From positions 124,001 through 188,000 of the forward strand of contig NZ_JAODIM010000041.1 in assembly GCF_025527015.1 (NCBI RefSeq): 64,000 nt of DNA, given 5' to 3'. The DNA is from Winslowiella arboricola. Its GTDB lineage: Bacteria; Pseudomonadota; Gammaproteobacteria; Enterobacterales; Enterobacteriaceae. Below are positions 20,134-28,738 of this stretch, piece after piece. Numbering within the stretch: the stretch's first letter is position 1; every line of letters starts with the position of its first letter. The position numbers and the translations under genes are program-made. The notes beneath the pieces were generated by a model. It saw only the letters and a list, made by a program, of their open reading frames with translations, was not told the origin of the DNA and ran no database searches.

Positions 20134-20193
20134 ACGGACGGCGAGAACGACGCACCTGAATCAGGTTTCGTAGGGGTGGCGTTCTCCCCACCC
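20134..20193. repeat. Degenerate copy of the GGCGAGAACG palindromic repeat
   Basis: ACGGACGGCGAGAACGACGC and a later GTAGGGGTGGCGTTCTCCCC resemble the two arms of the dispersed repeat seen intact at 27374-27436. Mismatches in both arms indicate an older copy. It lies between the rpsT terminator and the end of nhaR, 1 base past the nhaR stop codon. Confidence 0.65.
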
Positions 20194-20194
20194 G

Positions 20195-21091
20195 CTATTG
20201 CGGAAACAACGCGGTAAAATCCTTATTGCAGATTCGTTGCACCGCCGGGTGCTGGATCATGCGCTCCGCAAAAATCACGTGATACTCTTCAGTGACATTA
20301 TCAATGCGGCCAATCTCCACAATCTCATCATCAGTGTAAATATCCTGCGCATACAGCGACGGCGCGACAAAAATCGCATTGTTTGAGGCGCCAAACGCCT
20401 TCATTAACGCGGCATCATCAAACTCACCCAGAATTTCCACCTGAAGCCCCTGCGAATGAAACCAGTTCAGCAACCTGCGGCCGAGCATTGAACGCCGTCC
20501 GGGGATCAGCAGACGCCGTTGCTCAAGACAGGCAGGGAAACGTTTGTCGGGAAGCGGCCGTGTACACCAGAAACTGATACCACACTCGCCAATTTTGATG
20601 GAGAACAGCCCTTCCTGCTGCGTCGAATCGATCGGGCAATCCGAGAGGATCATATCCAGCTTATGCTGGCTGAGTTGCTCCAGCAGCATTTCATGCGTTG
20701 ACTCATAACAACGCAGATGAATTTTTTCATCGTCCCGCACCGCAGTTTCCAGCACCTGGCTCACCAGCCGCTTCGATAACGCATCCGCCACGCCGACATC
20801 AAACAACAGGTTCGACTCCTTGCGGTAATTGACGATATCCAGCATCTCCTGGCTCAGGGTAAACATGCGATCGGCATAACGAAACACCAGCTGCCCCAGC
20901 TCCGATGGCACCACACCGCGTCCCTGGCGCTTAAACAGCTTGCCCTGCAAACGATCTTCCAGCGCTTTTATCTGTCCGGTAATGGTCTGCGGCGTCAAAA
21001 AAAGCGCTTCGGCGGCGCCCACGATCGACCCTTCTTTACACACCTGCCAGAAGTAGTAGAGGTGGTTGTAATTAATATGAGACATACGCAC
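20195..21091 (-). CDS. nhaR: LysR-family activator of nhaA
   Basis: NhaR (298 residues; E. coli 301) is a LysR-type regulator that activates nhaA in response to Na+. The N-terminal helix-turn-helix ([24 protein letters not shown], about residues 22-45) is followed by the effector domain. [14 protein letters not shown] near 98 and [21 protein letters not shown] near 158 match E. coli closely. The start is GTG at 21091 with AGGAG 7 bases upstream, corresponding to the E. coli N-terminus; an ATG two codons later is less well placed. It lies downstream of nhaA. Confidence 0.95.
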   Translation of the reverse strand: MRMSHINYNHLYYFWQVCKEGSIVGAAEALFLTPQTITGQIKALEDRLQGKLFKRQGRGVVPSELGQLVFRYADRMFTLSQEMLDIVNYRKESNLLFDVGVADALSKRLVSQVLETAVRDDEKIHLRCYESTHEMLLEQLSQHKLDMILSDCPIDSTQQEGLFSIKIGECGISFWCTRPLPDKRFPACLEQRRLLIPGRRSMLGRRLLNWFHSQGLQVEILGEFDDAALMKAFGASNNAIFVAPSLYAQDIYTDDEIVEIGRIDNVTEEYHVIFAERMIQHPAVQRICNKDFTALFPQ

Positions 21092-21144
21092 CGATATGCT
21101 CCTGTGTCAGTCGCTATAGCGCCAGCTTAACCGATAAACGGGCG

Positions 21145-21180
21145 CAAAAAACGCGACAAACCTGCCGGAACAGGTTTGTC
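21145..21180 (-). terminator. Intrinsic terminator between nhaA and nhaR
   Basis: On the minus strand GACAAACCTG and CAGGTTTGTC (21155-21180) form a 10-bp stem with a 6-base loop, followed by GCGTTTTTT. It begins 9 bases after nhaA and could reduce read-through into nhaR. Confidence 0.75.
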
Positions 21181-21188
21181 GTTGACGT

Positions 21189-22349
21189 TTATTTTAGTTT
21201 AACGCGTAGCAGGAAGTAGCCCACCACCGCCGAAGCGATGGAGCCAATCAGAATACCCAGTTTGGCCAGCGTAATCAGGGCCGGGTCGATATCGCCATAG
21301 GCCAGCGTGGCAATAAAGATCGACATGGTAAAGCCAATCCCGCACAGCACGCCGACGGCGACGATATTTGACATACTGGTCCCCTGCGGCAGTTTCGCCA
21401 GACCAGATTTAACCGCCAGCCAGCAAAACAGGGTAATCCCCAGCGGTTTACCGAGCAGCAAACCGACCATAATCCCCAGAGGCAGCAGCGAGAACATATC
21501 GCCAGCGGAAATGCCGTCCAGCACCACACCGGCGTTGGCGAAGGCAAACAGCGGCAGAATCAGCCAGCTGACCCACGGATGCAGTCCGTGCTCCAGCTCC
21601 TCCGCCGGGGAATGTCCCTCTTTCTTCGCCAGTGGAATAAAGAAGCCGACAATCACTCCGGCAAGGGTGGCATGCACGCCAGATTTTAACACCGCCACCC
21701 ACAACACCATCCCCACCAGCAGATAGAGCGAGGTGCTGCGTACATTGGCGATATTCAGCAGCGCCAGCAGCGCAATCGCCGCAGCGGCGACGCCGAGCGC
21801 CGCCATTGACAGCTCGCTGGTGTAGAACAGCGCAATAATAATAATCGCGCCAAGATCGTCGATAATCGCCAGCGCCATCAGGAAAATTTTCAGCGCCGGC
21901 GGCACCCGGCTTCCCAGTAATGCCAGAATGCCTAACGCAAAAGCGATATCGGTAGCGGTCGGGATCGCCCAGCCGCTGCGCGTCACCTCATCACCGCCGT
22001 TAAACGCGAGGAACAGCAGCCCCGGCACCACCATGCCGCCAAGGGCGGCAATCAGGGGGAATATCGCCCGATCGCGGCTGGCTAACGCTCCCACCATCAG
22101 CTCGCGCTTCACTTCCAGACCAATCATCAGAAAGAACAGCGCCATCAGCGCATCATTAATCCACAGCAGCAGATTCTTGCTGATATCCAGCGCGCCAAAA
22201 CGAAATTCAACCGGCGTCGCCAGTAGCGACAGATAACCTTGTTGCGTCACGGCGTTATTTGCCAGAATCATCGCCAGCGCGGCTGCCAGAATCAGCACCA
22301 CCCCACTGGTGGCCTCATTGTTAAGCAAACGCTTGAGGTGAAAAAGCAT
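21189..22349 (-). CDS. nhaA: Na+/H+ antiporter NhaA
   Basis: NhaA (386 residues; E. coli 388) is an inner-membrane electrogenic antiporter for sodium and pH homeostasis. About twelve hydrophobic segments are present. The ion-binding residues are visible as [10 protein letters not shown] (D134) and [10 protein letters not shown] (D164, D165). The opening [19 protein letters not shown] is family-typical. It forms a leftward pair with nhaR and is divergent from a LacI-type regulator gene, with about 200 bases between them. Confidence 0.96.
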   Translation of the reverse strand: MLFHLKRLLNNEATSGVVLILAAALAMILANNAVTQQGYLSLLATPVEFRFGALDISKNLLLWINDALMALFFLMIGLEVKRELMVGALASRDRAIFPLIAALGGMVVPGLLFLAFNGGDEVTRSGWAIPTATDIAFALGILALLGSRVPPALKIFLMALAIIDDLGAIIIIALFYTSELSMAALGVAAAAIALLALLNIANVRSTSLYLLVGMVLWVAVLKSGVHATLAGVIVGFFIPLAKKEGHSPAEELEHGLHPWVSWLILPLFAFANAGVVLDGISAGDMFSLLPLGIMVGLLLGKPLGITLFCWLAVKSGLAKLPQGTSMSNIVAVGVLCGIGFTMSIFIATLAYGDIDPALITLAKLGILIGSIASAVVGYFLLRVKLK

Positions 22350-22552
22350 ATTATTCAGTCCCTGTTTATTACCCGTTTGAGTATCCGCTAAGCAGCATAC
22401 GCCGTTTGAAGACTCGAAAATAACAGTTTATTTAGCGCTTAATACTCGAAATTAACGAAACATAATCCCAGCGGTCAGGCGGGCGTTGCTCGGTTGCTGG
22501 TCAAATGCATTAACTATAGAATGCCTCTTCGTTTCCCTGTGGTAGCACGCTT

Positions 22553-23572
22553 ATGGCAATTAAACACAGCTCGCAATCAGGAATGACCATTGCCGACGTC
22601 GCCAGACTGGCGGGGGTTGCACCCATTACCGTCTCACGCGTGCTTAATCAGCCTGCGCAGGTGAAACCCGCGACGCTGGAAAAAGTGCGCCGGGTAATTG
22701 AGGAAACGGGGTTTGTGCGCAACCAGATTGCCGGTGCGCTGGCCTCCAATCGCAGCCGCCTGGTAGCGGTGATTGTGCCCATGCTCACCAATCCGATTTT
22801 TTCCGATACCTTTCAGGCGATTGCCGAAAAACTGGCGGCGGCCGACTACCAGGTGCTGCTGGGAACCTCGGGCTATCAGGCACAGCATGAGCAGGAGTTG
22901 CTGGAAGTGATCCTCAGCCGTCGCCCGGATGGCATTATCCTTACCGGCACTCTGCATACCGAAGACAGCCGTAAACGGCTGCGCGCCACCCGGGTGCCGG
23001 TAGTGGAAACCTGGGATATCTCACCGGATCCGATCGATATGCTGATTGGTTTTTCTCATGAAGACACCGGTCGGGCTATCGCGCTGCATCTGCTGGCGAA
23101 AAATTATCGCCATTTTGCCCTGCTGTCGGTGGACGATCCGCGCGGTTCGCTGCGCGCCAAATCCTTTATCCATACGCTGAGCGCCAGCGGTATTAACGAT
23201 GTTCAGCAGCATTACTTCTCCGGCCTGCCGACGCTGCAACAAGGACGTGAAGGCCTGAGCGCGCTGCTGGCCAGCACGCCGCGCCCACTGATGGTCGTCT
23301 GCACTTCCGATACCATTGCGCATGGTGTATTAACCGAGGCCGCCAGCCGTGGCATTAAAGTCCCGGAAGAGATTGCGGTATTTGGCTTTGGTGATATGAA
23401 TTTTGCCGCCCATACCTTTCCCCCGCTCTCGACGGTCAAAATCGATGGCAAACAGATTGGCCAGCTGGCCGCCAGCGCGCTACTTGATCGGCTGAAAGGC
23501 GATGATTCGGCTGCCATTTATCGCGACATCGGCTTTACGATTATCGATCGCGACAGCACCTTTAACGGTTAA
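22553..23572 (+). CDS. LacI-family transcriptional regulator (GntR/IdnR-like)
   Basis: This is a 339-residue LacI-type repressor. The N-terminal helix-turn-helix with hinge is at about residues 11-60 (MTIADVARLAGVAPITVSRV at 11-30). The periplasmic-binding-like sensor domain fills the rest, with VIVPMLTNPIFSDTFQAI near 75 and VPEEIAVFGFGDMNFA near 270. It resembles the gluconate/idonate regulators, and a sugar acid or its derivative is the likely effector. It precedes a transporter, dehydrogenase and dehydratase operon, and two matching palindromes near the transporter start are its probable operators. Confidence 0.88.
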   Translation: MAIKHSSQSGMTIADVARLAGVAPITVSRVLNQPAQVKPATLEKVRRVIEETGFVRNQIAGALASNRSRLVAVIVPMLTNPIFSDTFQAIAEKLAAADYQVLLGTSGYQAQHEQELLEVILSRRPDGIILTGTLHTEDSRKRLRATRVPVVETWDISPDPIDMLIGFSHEDTGRAIALHLLAKNYRHFALLSVDDPRGSLRAKSFIHTLSASGINDVQQHYFSGLPTLQQGREGLSALLASTPRPLMVVCTSDTIAHGVLTEAASRGIKVPEEIAVFGFGDMNFAAHTFPPLSTVKIDGKQIGQLAASALLDRLKGDDSAAIYRDIGFTIIDRDSTFNG

Positions 23573-23661
23573 TTAACAAGCAACAATATTTGTCGTCTGG
23601 CTCCCACTTTTCACTCCTGATGCTTGCAAGGCAGGCATCCACTGCTCAGTATTCACCTTAA

Positions 23662-23677
23662 ATGGTTGCGCAACCAT
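23662..23677. promoter_or_regulatory. LacI-type operator upstream of the transporter gene
   Basis: ATGGTTGCGCAACCAT is a perfect 16-bp palindrome with the central CG typical of LacI-family operators. It lies 55 bases before the transporter ATG, in the 160-base gap after the regulator gene. Confidence 0.78.
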
Positions 23678-23732
23678 AAACGGGTTGATTTGATATTAAA
23701 TCATTATTATTAATGAATTACTGGAATAAATC

Positions 23733-25127
23733 ATGCCACAAAATACCCCCTCCTCCATTCCTTTAAATAAAAATGGTAGCGCAACCATTTACGTTGCGGC
23801 GAAAGCTACCCGCGTACGTTATGGCATTATGGTTATGCTGTTTTTTATGACCGCCATGAACTATGCCGACCGTGCAACCCTGTCGATTACCGGCACCGCC
23901 ATTAAATCCAGCTTTGGCCTCTCCTCTGTCACCCTTGGCTATATGTTTTCCGCCTTCGCCTGGACTTATGTGATTGCCCAGATCCCCGGCGGCCGCCTGC
24001 TGGACCGCTACGGCTCGCGCAAGGTATACGCCATCAGTATTTTTCTCTGGTCGATCCTGACCTTCAGTATGGGATTTGTCGCGGGTCTGCCAGCGGTGGT
24101 CGGCATTACCGCGCTGTTTGTGCTGCGCATTCTGATTGGTCTGGCGGAAGCCCCGGCGTTCCCCGGTAACAGCCGGATTGTTGCCACCTGGTTTCCGGCC
24201 TCGGAACGCGGCACCACCTCGGCGCTGTTTACCTCGGCCTCCTACTTTGCCACCGTGGTATTTGCGCCAGTGATGGGTTGGATCACCCAGCGTTTCGGCT
24301 GGCAGTACGTCTATCTGATGATGGGCACCCTTGGCATGCTGCTGACACTGATCTGGCTGCGGGTGATGTTTATGCCGAAAGAGCATCCGCGGATTAACCA
24401 AACTGAGCTGGATTACATCACCGCAGGCGGTGCGCTGGTTGATATGGACAGCAAACAGCAACAGGGACAACCGGCGAAGCCAACGGTCGCCACCTGGCCC
24501 TGTGTACGTGAAATTCTCTCCAATCGTATGATGCTGGGGATCCTGATCGGCCAGTACTGTGTAACCACCCTGACCTATTTCTTTCTGACCTGGTTCCCGA
24601 TCTATCTGGTGCAGGATCGGGGCATGTCGATCCTGAAAACCGGCTTTATCGCGGTGATCCCGGCGATCTGCGGCTTTATCGGCGGCGTGCTGGGCGGCGT
24701 GGTTTCCGATCGCCTGATCAAAAACGGCGTCTCGATTACCTGGGCGCGCAAAATTCCGATCGTGTTTGGCATGCTGCTCTCTACCACCATGATTATCTGT
24801 AACTACCTCGATACCGAATGGCTGATCGTGGCGATTATGGCGATGGCCTTCTTTGGCAAAGGCTTTGGCGCCCAGGGCTGGGGCGTGATGTCAGATGTGG
24901 TGCCGAAGCAGGCCAGTGGCCTCGCCGGTTCGCTGTTTAATGGCATTGGCAATATTGCCGGTATCACCACCCCGATTATTATCGGCTACCTGGTGAACGA
25001 AGCGGGCAACTTTTCCATCGCCCTCTCCTTTGTGGCGGCCAATGCGCTGGGGGCGATTGTCTGTTATCTGCTGGTTGTCGGGCCGATTAAGCGCCTCGAA
25101 CTGAAAAAATCACTGATTGTTCATTAA
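23733..25127 (+). CDS. MFS transporter, anion:cation symporter family (sugar-acid type)
   Basis: This 464-residue inner-membrane protein has about twelve hydrophobic segments, and resembles the glucarate/galactarate/galactonate transporters (GudP/GarP/DgoT group). Diagnostic stretches are FFMTAMNYADRATLSITG near residue 37, GGRLLDRYGSRK near 88, RILIGLAEAPAFPGNSRIVATWFP near 131, and VMSDVVPKQASGLAGSLFNGIGN near 388. A hydrophilic 30-residue N-terminal tail is present. It is the first gene of a three-gene operon with a dehydrogenase and a dehydratase, so a hexonate or uronate-derived acid is the probable substrate. A second LacI-type operator lies inside its codons 14-19. Confidence 0.87.
   Translation: MPQNTPSSIPLNKNGSATIYVAAKATRVRYGIMVMLFFMTAMNYADRATLSITGTAIKSSFGLSSVTLGYMFSAFAWTYVIAQIPGGRLLDRYGSRKVYAISIFLWSILTFSMGFVAGLPAVVGITALFVLRILIGLAEAPAFPGNSRIVATWFPASERGTTSALFTSASYFATVVFAPVMGWITQRFGWQYVYLMMGTLGMLLTLIWLRVMFMPKEHPRINQTELDYITAGGALVDMDSKQQQGQPAKPTVATWPCVREILSNRMMLGILIGQYCVTTLTYFFLTWFPIYLVQDRGMSILKTGFIAVIPAICGFIGGVLGGVVSDRLIKNGVSITWARKIPIVFGMLLSTTMIICNYLDTEWLIVAIMAMAFFGKGFGAQGWGVMSDVVPKQASGLAGSLFNGIGNIAGITTPIIIGYLVNEAGNFSIALSFVAANALGAIVCYLLVVGPIKRLELKKSLIVH
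23773..23788. promoter_or_regulatory. Second LacI-type operator inside the transporter gene
   Basis: ATGGTAGCGCAACCAT differs from the upstream palindrome at one position and keeps the central CG. It is 111 bp downstream of the first, about 10.5 helical turns, and lies within the first 20 codons. The pair suggests repression by DNA looping. Confidence 0.68.
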
Positions 25128-25147
25128 TCATTTACAAGGAAATCACC

Positions 25148-26131
25148 ATGAAGATTGTCATGATCGGCGAAGCGGCCACTCACCAGCAGGAGATTGCGCA
25201 GGCACTCGATTTCCCCGCCGAGTTTATTGCCCTTCCCCGTGAAGCTCATGAGTCTGCACAATGGGACGACCAGATTGACGGCGCCGATGTGCTGGTCGCG
25301 ATGCGTTTTCAGCGTAAAACCCCACCACCGGCGTTCCGTCTGCTGCACGTCCCTGGCGCCGGGCTGGATGGGATCGATTTTGCCGCGCTGCCCACAGATT
25401 GCAGCGTCTGTAATGTCTATGAACATGAAATTCCGATGGCGGAATATACCCTTGCCGCCATGCTGCAACATGAAGTGCGCCTGGTGACGCTGCGTGCCAG
25501 CTTTGACAGTCAGCACTGGTCAGAAACCTATCTGTCGCGCACGCCGCGCGGCGAACTTTATGGCCGTACGCTGCTAATTGTCGGATTTGGTCGTATTGGG
25601 CAGGCGATCGCCAGCCGTGCCCAGGCGTTTGGCGTGCGGGTGATTGCTATTTCCGGCCATGCGCAGGATGGCAAAGTAGAGGGACCGGCGGATGAAGCCT
25701 GGCATCCGGACAATCTGCTGGAGCATCTGCCGCGCGCCGATTATGTGGTGCTCTCCTGCCCGTTAAATGACAAAACGCGCGATTCCTTTGGCCACGCGCA
25801 ACTGGAGGCGATGCGCGCTGATGCGGTGCTGATCAATATTGCACGCGCAGCCGTAGTCAACGAACAGGCGCTGTACGAAGCGCTGGAGCAGCAAAAAATC
25901 TCCCGCGCTTTTCTCGACGTCTGGTATCAGTATCCGGCTGGCAGTAATGACCGGGTGGCGCCAGCGCACTACCGTTTTGAACAGCTGCCAAACGCCGTCT
26001 GCACACCGCATATCTCCGGCTGGACCAGCGGTCTGTTTGCCCGTCGCTATGCATTAATTGCTGATAATATTCAGCGTCTGCAACAGCATCGTCCGCTTAA
26101 CAATCTTGTCCATGGTAGGGCGCAGCAATGA
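25148..26131 (+). CDS. NAD(P)-dependent D-2-hydroxyacid dehydrogenase
   Basis: This is a 327-residue member of the D-isomer 2-hydroxyacid dehydrogenase family. The Rossmann motif VGFGRIGQAIAS is near residues 145-156. The catalytic arginine is in NIARAAVVNE (R233), and the catalytic His is in CTPHISGW (H288). The stretch LDVWYQYP replaces the more usual LDVFExEP, so the middle acidic residue of the triad is atypical. An AAGGAAATCACC leader gives a ribosome site. It overlaps the next gene by 4 bases (ATGA), so the two are translationally coupled. It probably reduces or oxidises a 2-keto or 2-hydroxy acid made from the imported sugar acid. Confidence 0.84.
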   Translation: MKIVMIGEAATHQQEIAQALDFPAEFIALPREAHESAQWDDQIDGADVLVAMRFQRKTPPPAFRLLHVPGAGLDGIDFAALPTDCSVCNVYEHEIPMAEYTLAAMLQHEVRLVTLRASFDSQHWSETYLSRTPRGELYGRTLLIVGFGRIGQAIASRAQAFGVRVIAISGHAQDGKVEGPADEAWHPDNLLEHLPRADYVVLSCPLNDKTRDSFGHAQLEAMRADAVLINIARAAVVNEQALYEALEQQKISRAFLDVWYQYPAGSNDRVAPAHYRFEQLPNAVCTPHISGWTSGLFARRYALIADNIQRLQQHRPLNNLVHGRAQQ

Positions 26132-27327
26132 AAATCACCCGTATTGAAACCACCCGGGTTAAAAGTCTCGCAAACCTGCTGTGGGTCGAGATCCATACCG
26201 ATGAGGGACTGGTCGGCTTAGGCGAAACCTTTCGTGGCGCAGAGGCCGTCGAGGCTTATATCCACTCCGTATCAGCGCCATTGCTGCTGGGCAAGGATGC
26301 CGGTCAGATTGAGCGGCATAACCGCACTCTGCTGCGCGGCTACCTCGGTTTTAACGGTTCGGGCGTGGAGACGCGTGCAGCCTCGGCAATTGATATCGCG
26401 CTGTGGGATCTGCTGGGGAAATCGCTTAATCAGCCGCTGTATCAGCTGCTGGGCGGCCTGTGTCATGACCGTATGCGCGCTTACAACACCTGTGCGGGCG
26501 TCAGCTTTAACAGCCAGGGCGAGCAGCGGCGGGTGATTGCGCAAGGTGACAGCAAACCGAGCGGACGTTACGACGACCAGGTGGCTTTTCTCGAATGTCC
26601 GGACGAGCTGGCGCAAAGCCTGATTGAGGAAGGATTTAGCGCGATGAAGATCTGGCCGGTGGACAGCTTTGCCGCCGCCAGCGGCGGGCAGTTCATCAGC
26701 AGTGCCGATATCAAAAAAGCGATCGCGCCATTTGAAAAGATCCGCCGGGCGGTGGGCGATCGCATTGAGCTGATGTGCGAGTTTCATTCGTTATGGAATA
26801 CCAGCAGCGCGCTGGCGATTGCCAGGCCACTGCGTGAACTGGATATTTTCTGGGCCGAGGACCCGATAAAAATGGATTCACCACAGGCGCTGGCGGATTA
26901 TCGCCGGCTGTCGGGGCTACCGGTATGCGGCAGTGAAACCCTGGCGGCCACCAGTAATTTCCGCGATCACCTGGCGGCGGATGCGCTGGATTATGTGATG
27001 CTCGATTTGTCGTGGTGCGGCGGCATCACCGAGGCGAAAAAAATTGCCGCGCTGGCGGAAGCATATCAGAAACCGATTGCGCCACATGACTGCACCGGTC
27101 CGGTGGTATTAATGGCGTCATTGCATCTGGGTTTATCATCGCCGAATGCGATTTTTCAGGAAGTGGTGCGCGCTTATCTGGCAGGATTCTATGGTGATCT
27201 GGTCACCACACTGCCGACGCTGGAGAAAGGCTGGTTATCGCCGCCACAGGGGCCGGGGCTGGGGACTGCACTGAGTGATGCGCTACGTGCGCGACCGGAT
27301 GTGGTGGTAAGACGTTCGGGGAGGTAA
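26128..27327 (+). CDS. Enolase-superfamily sugar-acid dehydratase (mandelate racemase subgroup)
   Basis: This 399-residue protein has an N-terminal capping domain (about 1-115) and a TIM barrel. Probable metal ligands are E218 (MCEFHSLW), E244 (WAEDPI) and E270 (GSETLA). K174 is in AMKIWPV, and the D293/H320 dyad is in MLDLSWCGG and APHDCTGP. The His at 220, two residues after the first ligand, together with H320, resembles the galactonate/mannonate-type dehydratases. I infer dehydration of a C5-C6 sugar acid to a 2-keto-3-deoxy acid, but the substrate is not identifiable. It is the last gene of the LacI-regulated operon. Confidence 0.85.
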   Translation: MKITRIETTRVKSLANLLWVEIHTDEGLVGLGETFRGAEAVEAYIHSVSAPLLLGKDAGQIERHNRTLLRGYLGFNGSGVETRAASAIDIALWDLLGKSLNQPLYQLLGGLCHDRMRAYNTCAGVSFNSQGEQRRVIAQGDSKPSGRYDDQVAFLECPDELAQSLIEEGFSAMKIWPVDSFAAASGGQFISSADIKKAIAPFEKIRRAVGDRIELMCEFHSLWNTSSALAIARPLRELDIFWAEDPIKMDSPQALADYRRLSGLPVCGSETLAATSNFRDHLAADALDYVMLDLSWCGGITEAKKIAALAEAYQKPIAPHDCTGPVVLMASLHLGLSSPNAIFQEVVRAYLAGFYGDLVTTLPTLEKGWLSPPQGPGLGTALSDALRARPDVVVRRSGR

Positions 27328-27328
27328 T

Positions 27329-27436
27329 CGGGCGGCGAGAACGCCGTCATTATGTAGCGCGACAATCATCGGGACGGGCGGCGAGAACGCCGCCCCTACG
27401 CAAATCGGATGTAGGGGCGGCGTTCTCGCCGCCCGT
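27329..27436. repeat. Dispersed palindromic repeat, intact copy (solo arm plus hairpin)
   Basis: A solo arm GGGCGGCGAGAACGCCGTCAT starts at about 27330. It is followed by a perfect inverted repeat with 26-bp arms at 27374-27399 and 27411-27436 (core GGGCGGCGAGAACGCCGCCC) and an 11-base spacer. The same architecture recurs at 35003-35109. The element sits between convergent genes and could form a very stable hairpin in either transcript. Confidence 0.9.
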
Positions 27437-27441
27437 GCAGA

Positions 27442-28584
27442 TTAACGGGTTAAGTCGTCAAAAAACTTTTTCACACCGTCAAAGAAGCTTTTGGAGCGTG
27501 GGCTGTTTTTCTCGCCGGATGGACCGCCGAAGCTCTCTTCCAGCTCGCGCAACAGTGCCTTCTGCTTGTCATTCAGACTAACCGGCGTTTCCACCACAAC
27601 ACGGCACAGCAGGTCGCCCTGAGCGCCGCCGCGTACGGATTTCACACCTTTACCGCGCATGCGGAACAGCTTGCCGGTCTGGGTTTCGGCCGGGACTTTC
27701 AGGTTGACGCGACCATCCAGGGTCGGCACCGCGATCTCGCCACCCAGTGCAGCCATCGCGAAATTGATCGGCACTTCGCAGTACAGGTTATTATCTTCAC
27801 GTTCAAAAATCGGGTGTTTCTTCACCTGTACCTGAACGTAGAGATCGCCTGCAGGCGCGCCGTGCTCACCGGCTTCACCTTCACCGGTCAGACGAATACG
27901 GTCACCGGTATCCACACCCGCCGGGATTTTCACCGACAGCGTTTTCGCTTTCTCGACACGGCCGTGGCCATGACAGGCGTTACAAGGATCTTTAATTACC
28001 GAGCCACGCCCGTGACAGGTCGGACACGCCTGCTGCACGGTAAAGAAGCCCTGACGCATCTGCACCTGGCCAGCACCATGACAGGTGGAACAGGTTTGTG
28101 GCTTCGTCCCTGATTTCGCACCGCTGCCGTGGCAAACGTCACACTCTTCCAGGGTAGGAATACGGATCTCTTTGGTCACGCCGCGCACTGCTTCTTCCAG
28201 CGAGAGTTCCATGTTGTAGCGTAAATCAGCGCCACGTGCGGCACGCTGACGGCGTCCCCCACCAAAGATATCGCCAAATACGTCGCCAAAGATATCACTG
28301 AAGTCAGCGCCGCCGCCGCCACCGAAACCACCGCCGCCATGACCACCGCCCATACCGCCCTGTTCAAAGGCTGCATGACCGTACTGGTCGTACGCCGCAC
28401 GTTTCTGCGCATCGGTCAGAATCTCGTAGGCTTCCTTAACTTCTTTAAATTTACCTTCGGCATCCTTTTCCTGATTACGGTCAGGATGGAATTTCATTGC
28501 CAGGCGTTTGTAGGCCTTTTTGATTTCACGCTCATCCGCAGATTTCGGAACGCCTAAAACCTCGTAATAGTCTCTTTTCGCCAT
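27442..28584 (-). CDS. dnaJ: Chaperone protein DnaJ (Hsp40)
   Basis: DnaJ (380 residues) stimulates DnaK ATPase and delivers unfolded clients. The J-domain (residues 1-70) has the HPD motif in [11 protein letters not shown] Gly/Phe-rich linker lies at about 75-115. Four CxxCxGxG zinc motifs ([32 protein letters not shown]) lie at about 148-215. The start [11 protein letters not shown] at 28584 is family-standard, although the frame is open eight codons further. It is downstream of dnaK in the heat-shock operon, separated by 154 bases with two hairpins. Confidence 0.98.
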   Translation of the reverse strand: MAKRDYYEVLGVPKSADEREIKKAYKRLAMKFHPDRNQEKDAEGKFKEVKEAYEILTDAQKRAAYDQYGHAAFEQGGMGGGHGGGGFGGGGGADFSDIFGDVFGDIFGGGRRQRAARGADLRYNMELSLEEAVRGVTKEIRIPTLEECDVCHGSGAKSGTKPQTCSTCHGAGQVQMRQGFFTVQQACPTCHGRGSVIKDPCNACHGHGRVEKAKTLSVKIPAGVDTGDRIRLTGEGEAGEHGAPAGDLYVQVQVKKHPIFEREDNNLYCEVPINFAMAALGGEIAVPTLDGRVNLKVPAETQTGKLFRMRGKGVKSVRGGAQGDLLCRVVVETPVSLNDKQKALLRELEESFGGPSGEKNSPRSKSFFDGVKKFFDDLTR

Positions 28585-28612
28585 TGTTATTTGTCCTGCC
28601 CTTAACATGCGT

Positions 28613-28724
28613 GCACGGGCGTGGAGAGATCTCCTACGCCCGTGCTGGTTACCTTTACCCGTTGTAATGGTTGAATATTACGCCGGGTACCTGAAACTCC
28701 GTAGGGGGGCCATCACTGGCCCCC
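28613..28724 (-). other. Two hairpins in the dnaK-dnaJ intergenic region
   Basis: GCACGGGCGT (28613-28622) pairs with ACGCCCGTGC (28636-28645), extended by four more pairs past a bulge. GGGGGCCA (28705-28712) pairs with TGGCCCCC (28717-28724). No T run follows either on the minus strand. They are more likely to attenuate or to protect and process the dnaK message than to terminate it fully. Confidence 0.55.
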
Positions 28725-28738
28725 TTTCCGTTCAGGGC

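Noticed and set aside
27329-27436. CRISPR-like or rho-independent terminator interpretation of the GGCGAGAACG repeat
   Set aside because: Copies are single, dispersed and self-palindromic with no regular spacer array, and there is no T run after the hairpins.
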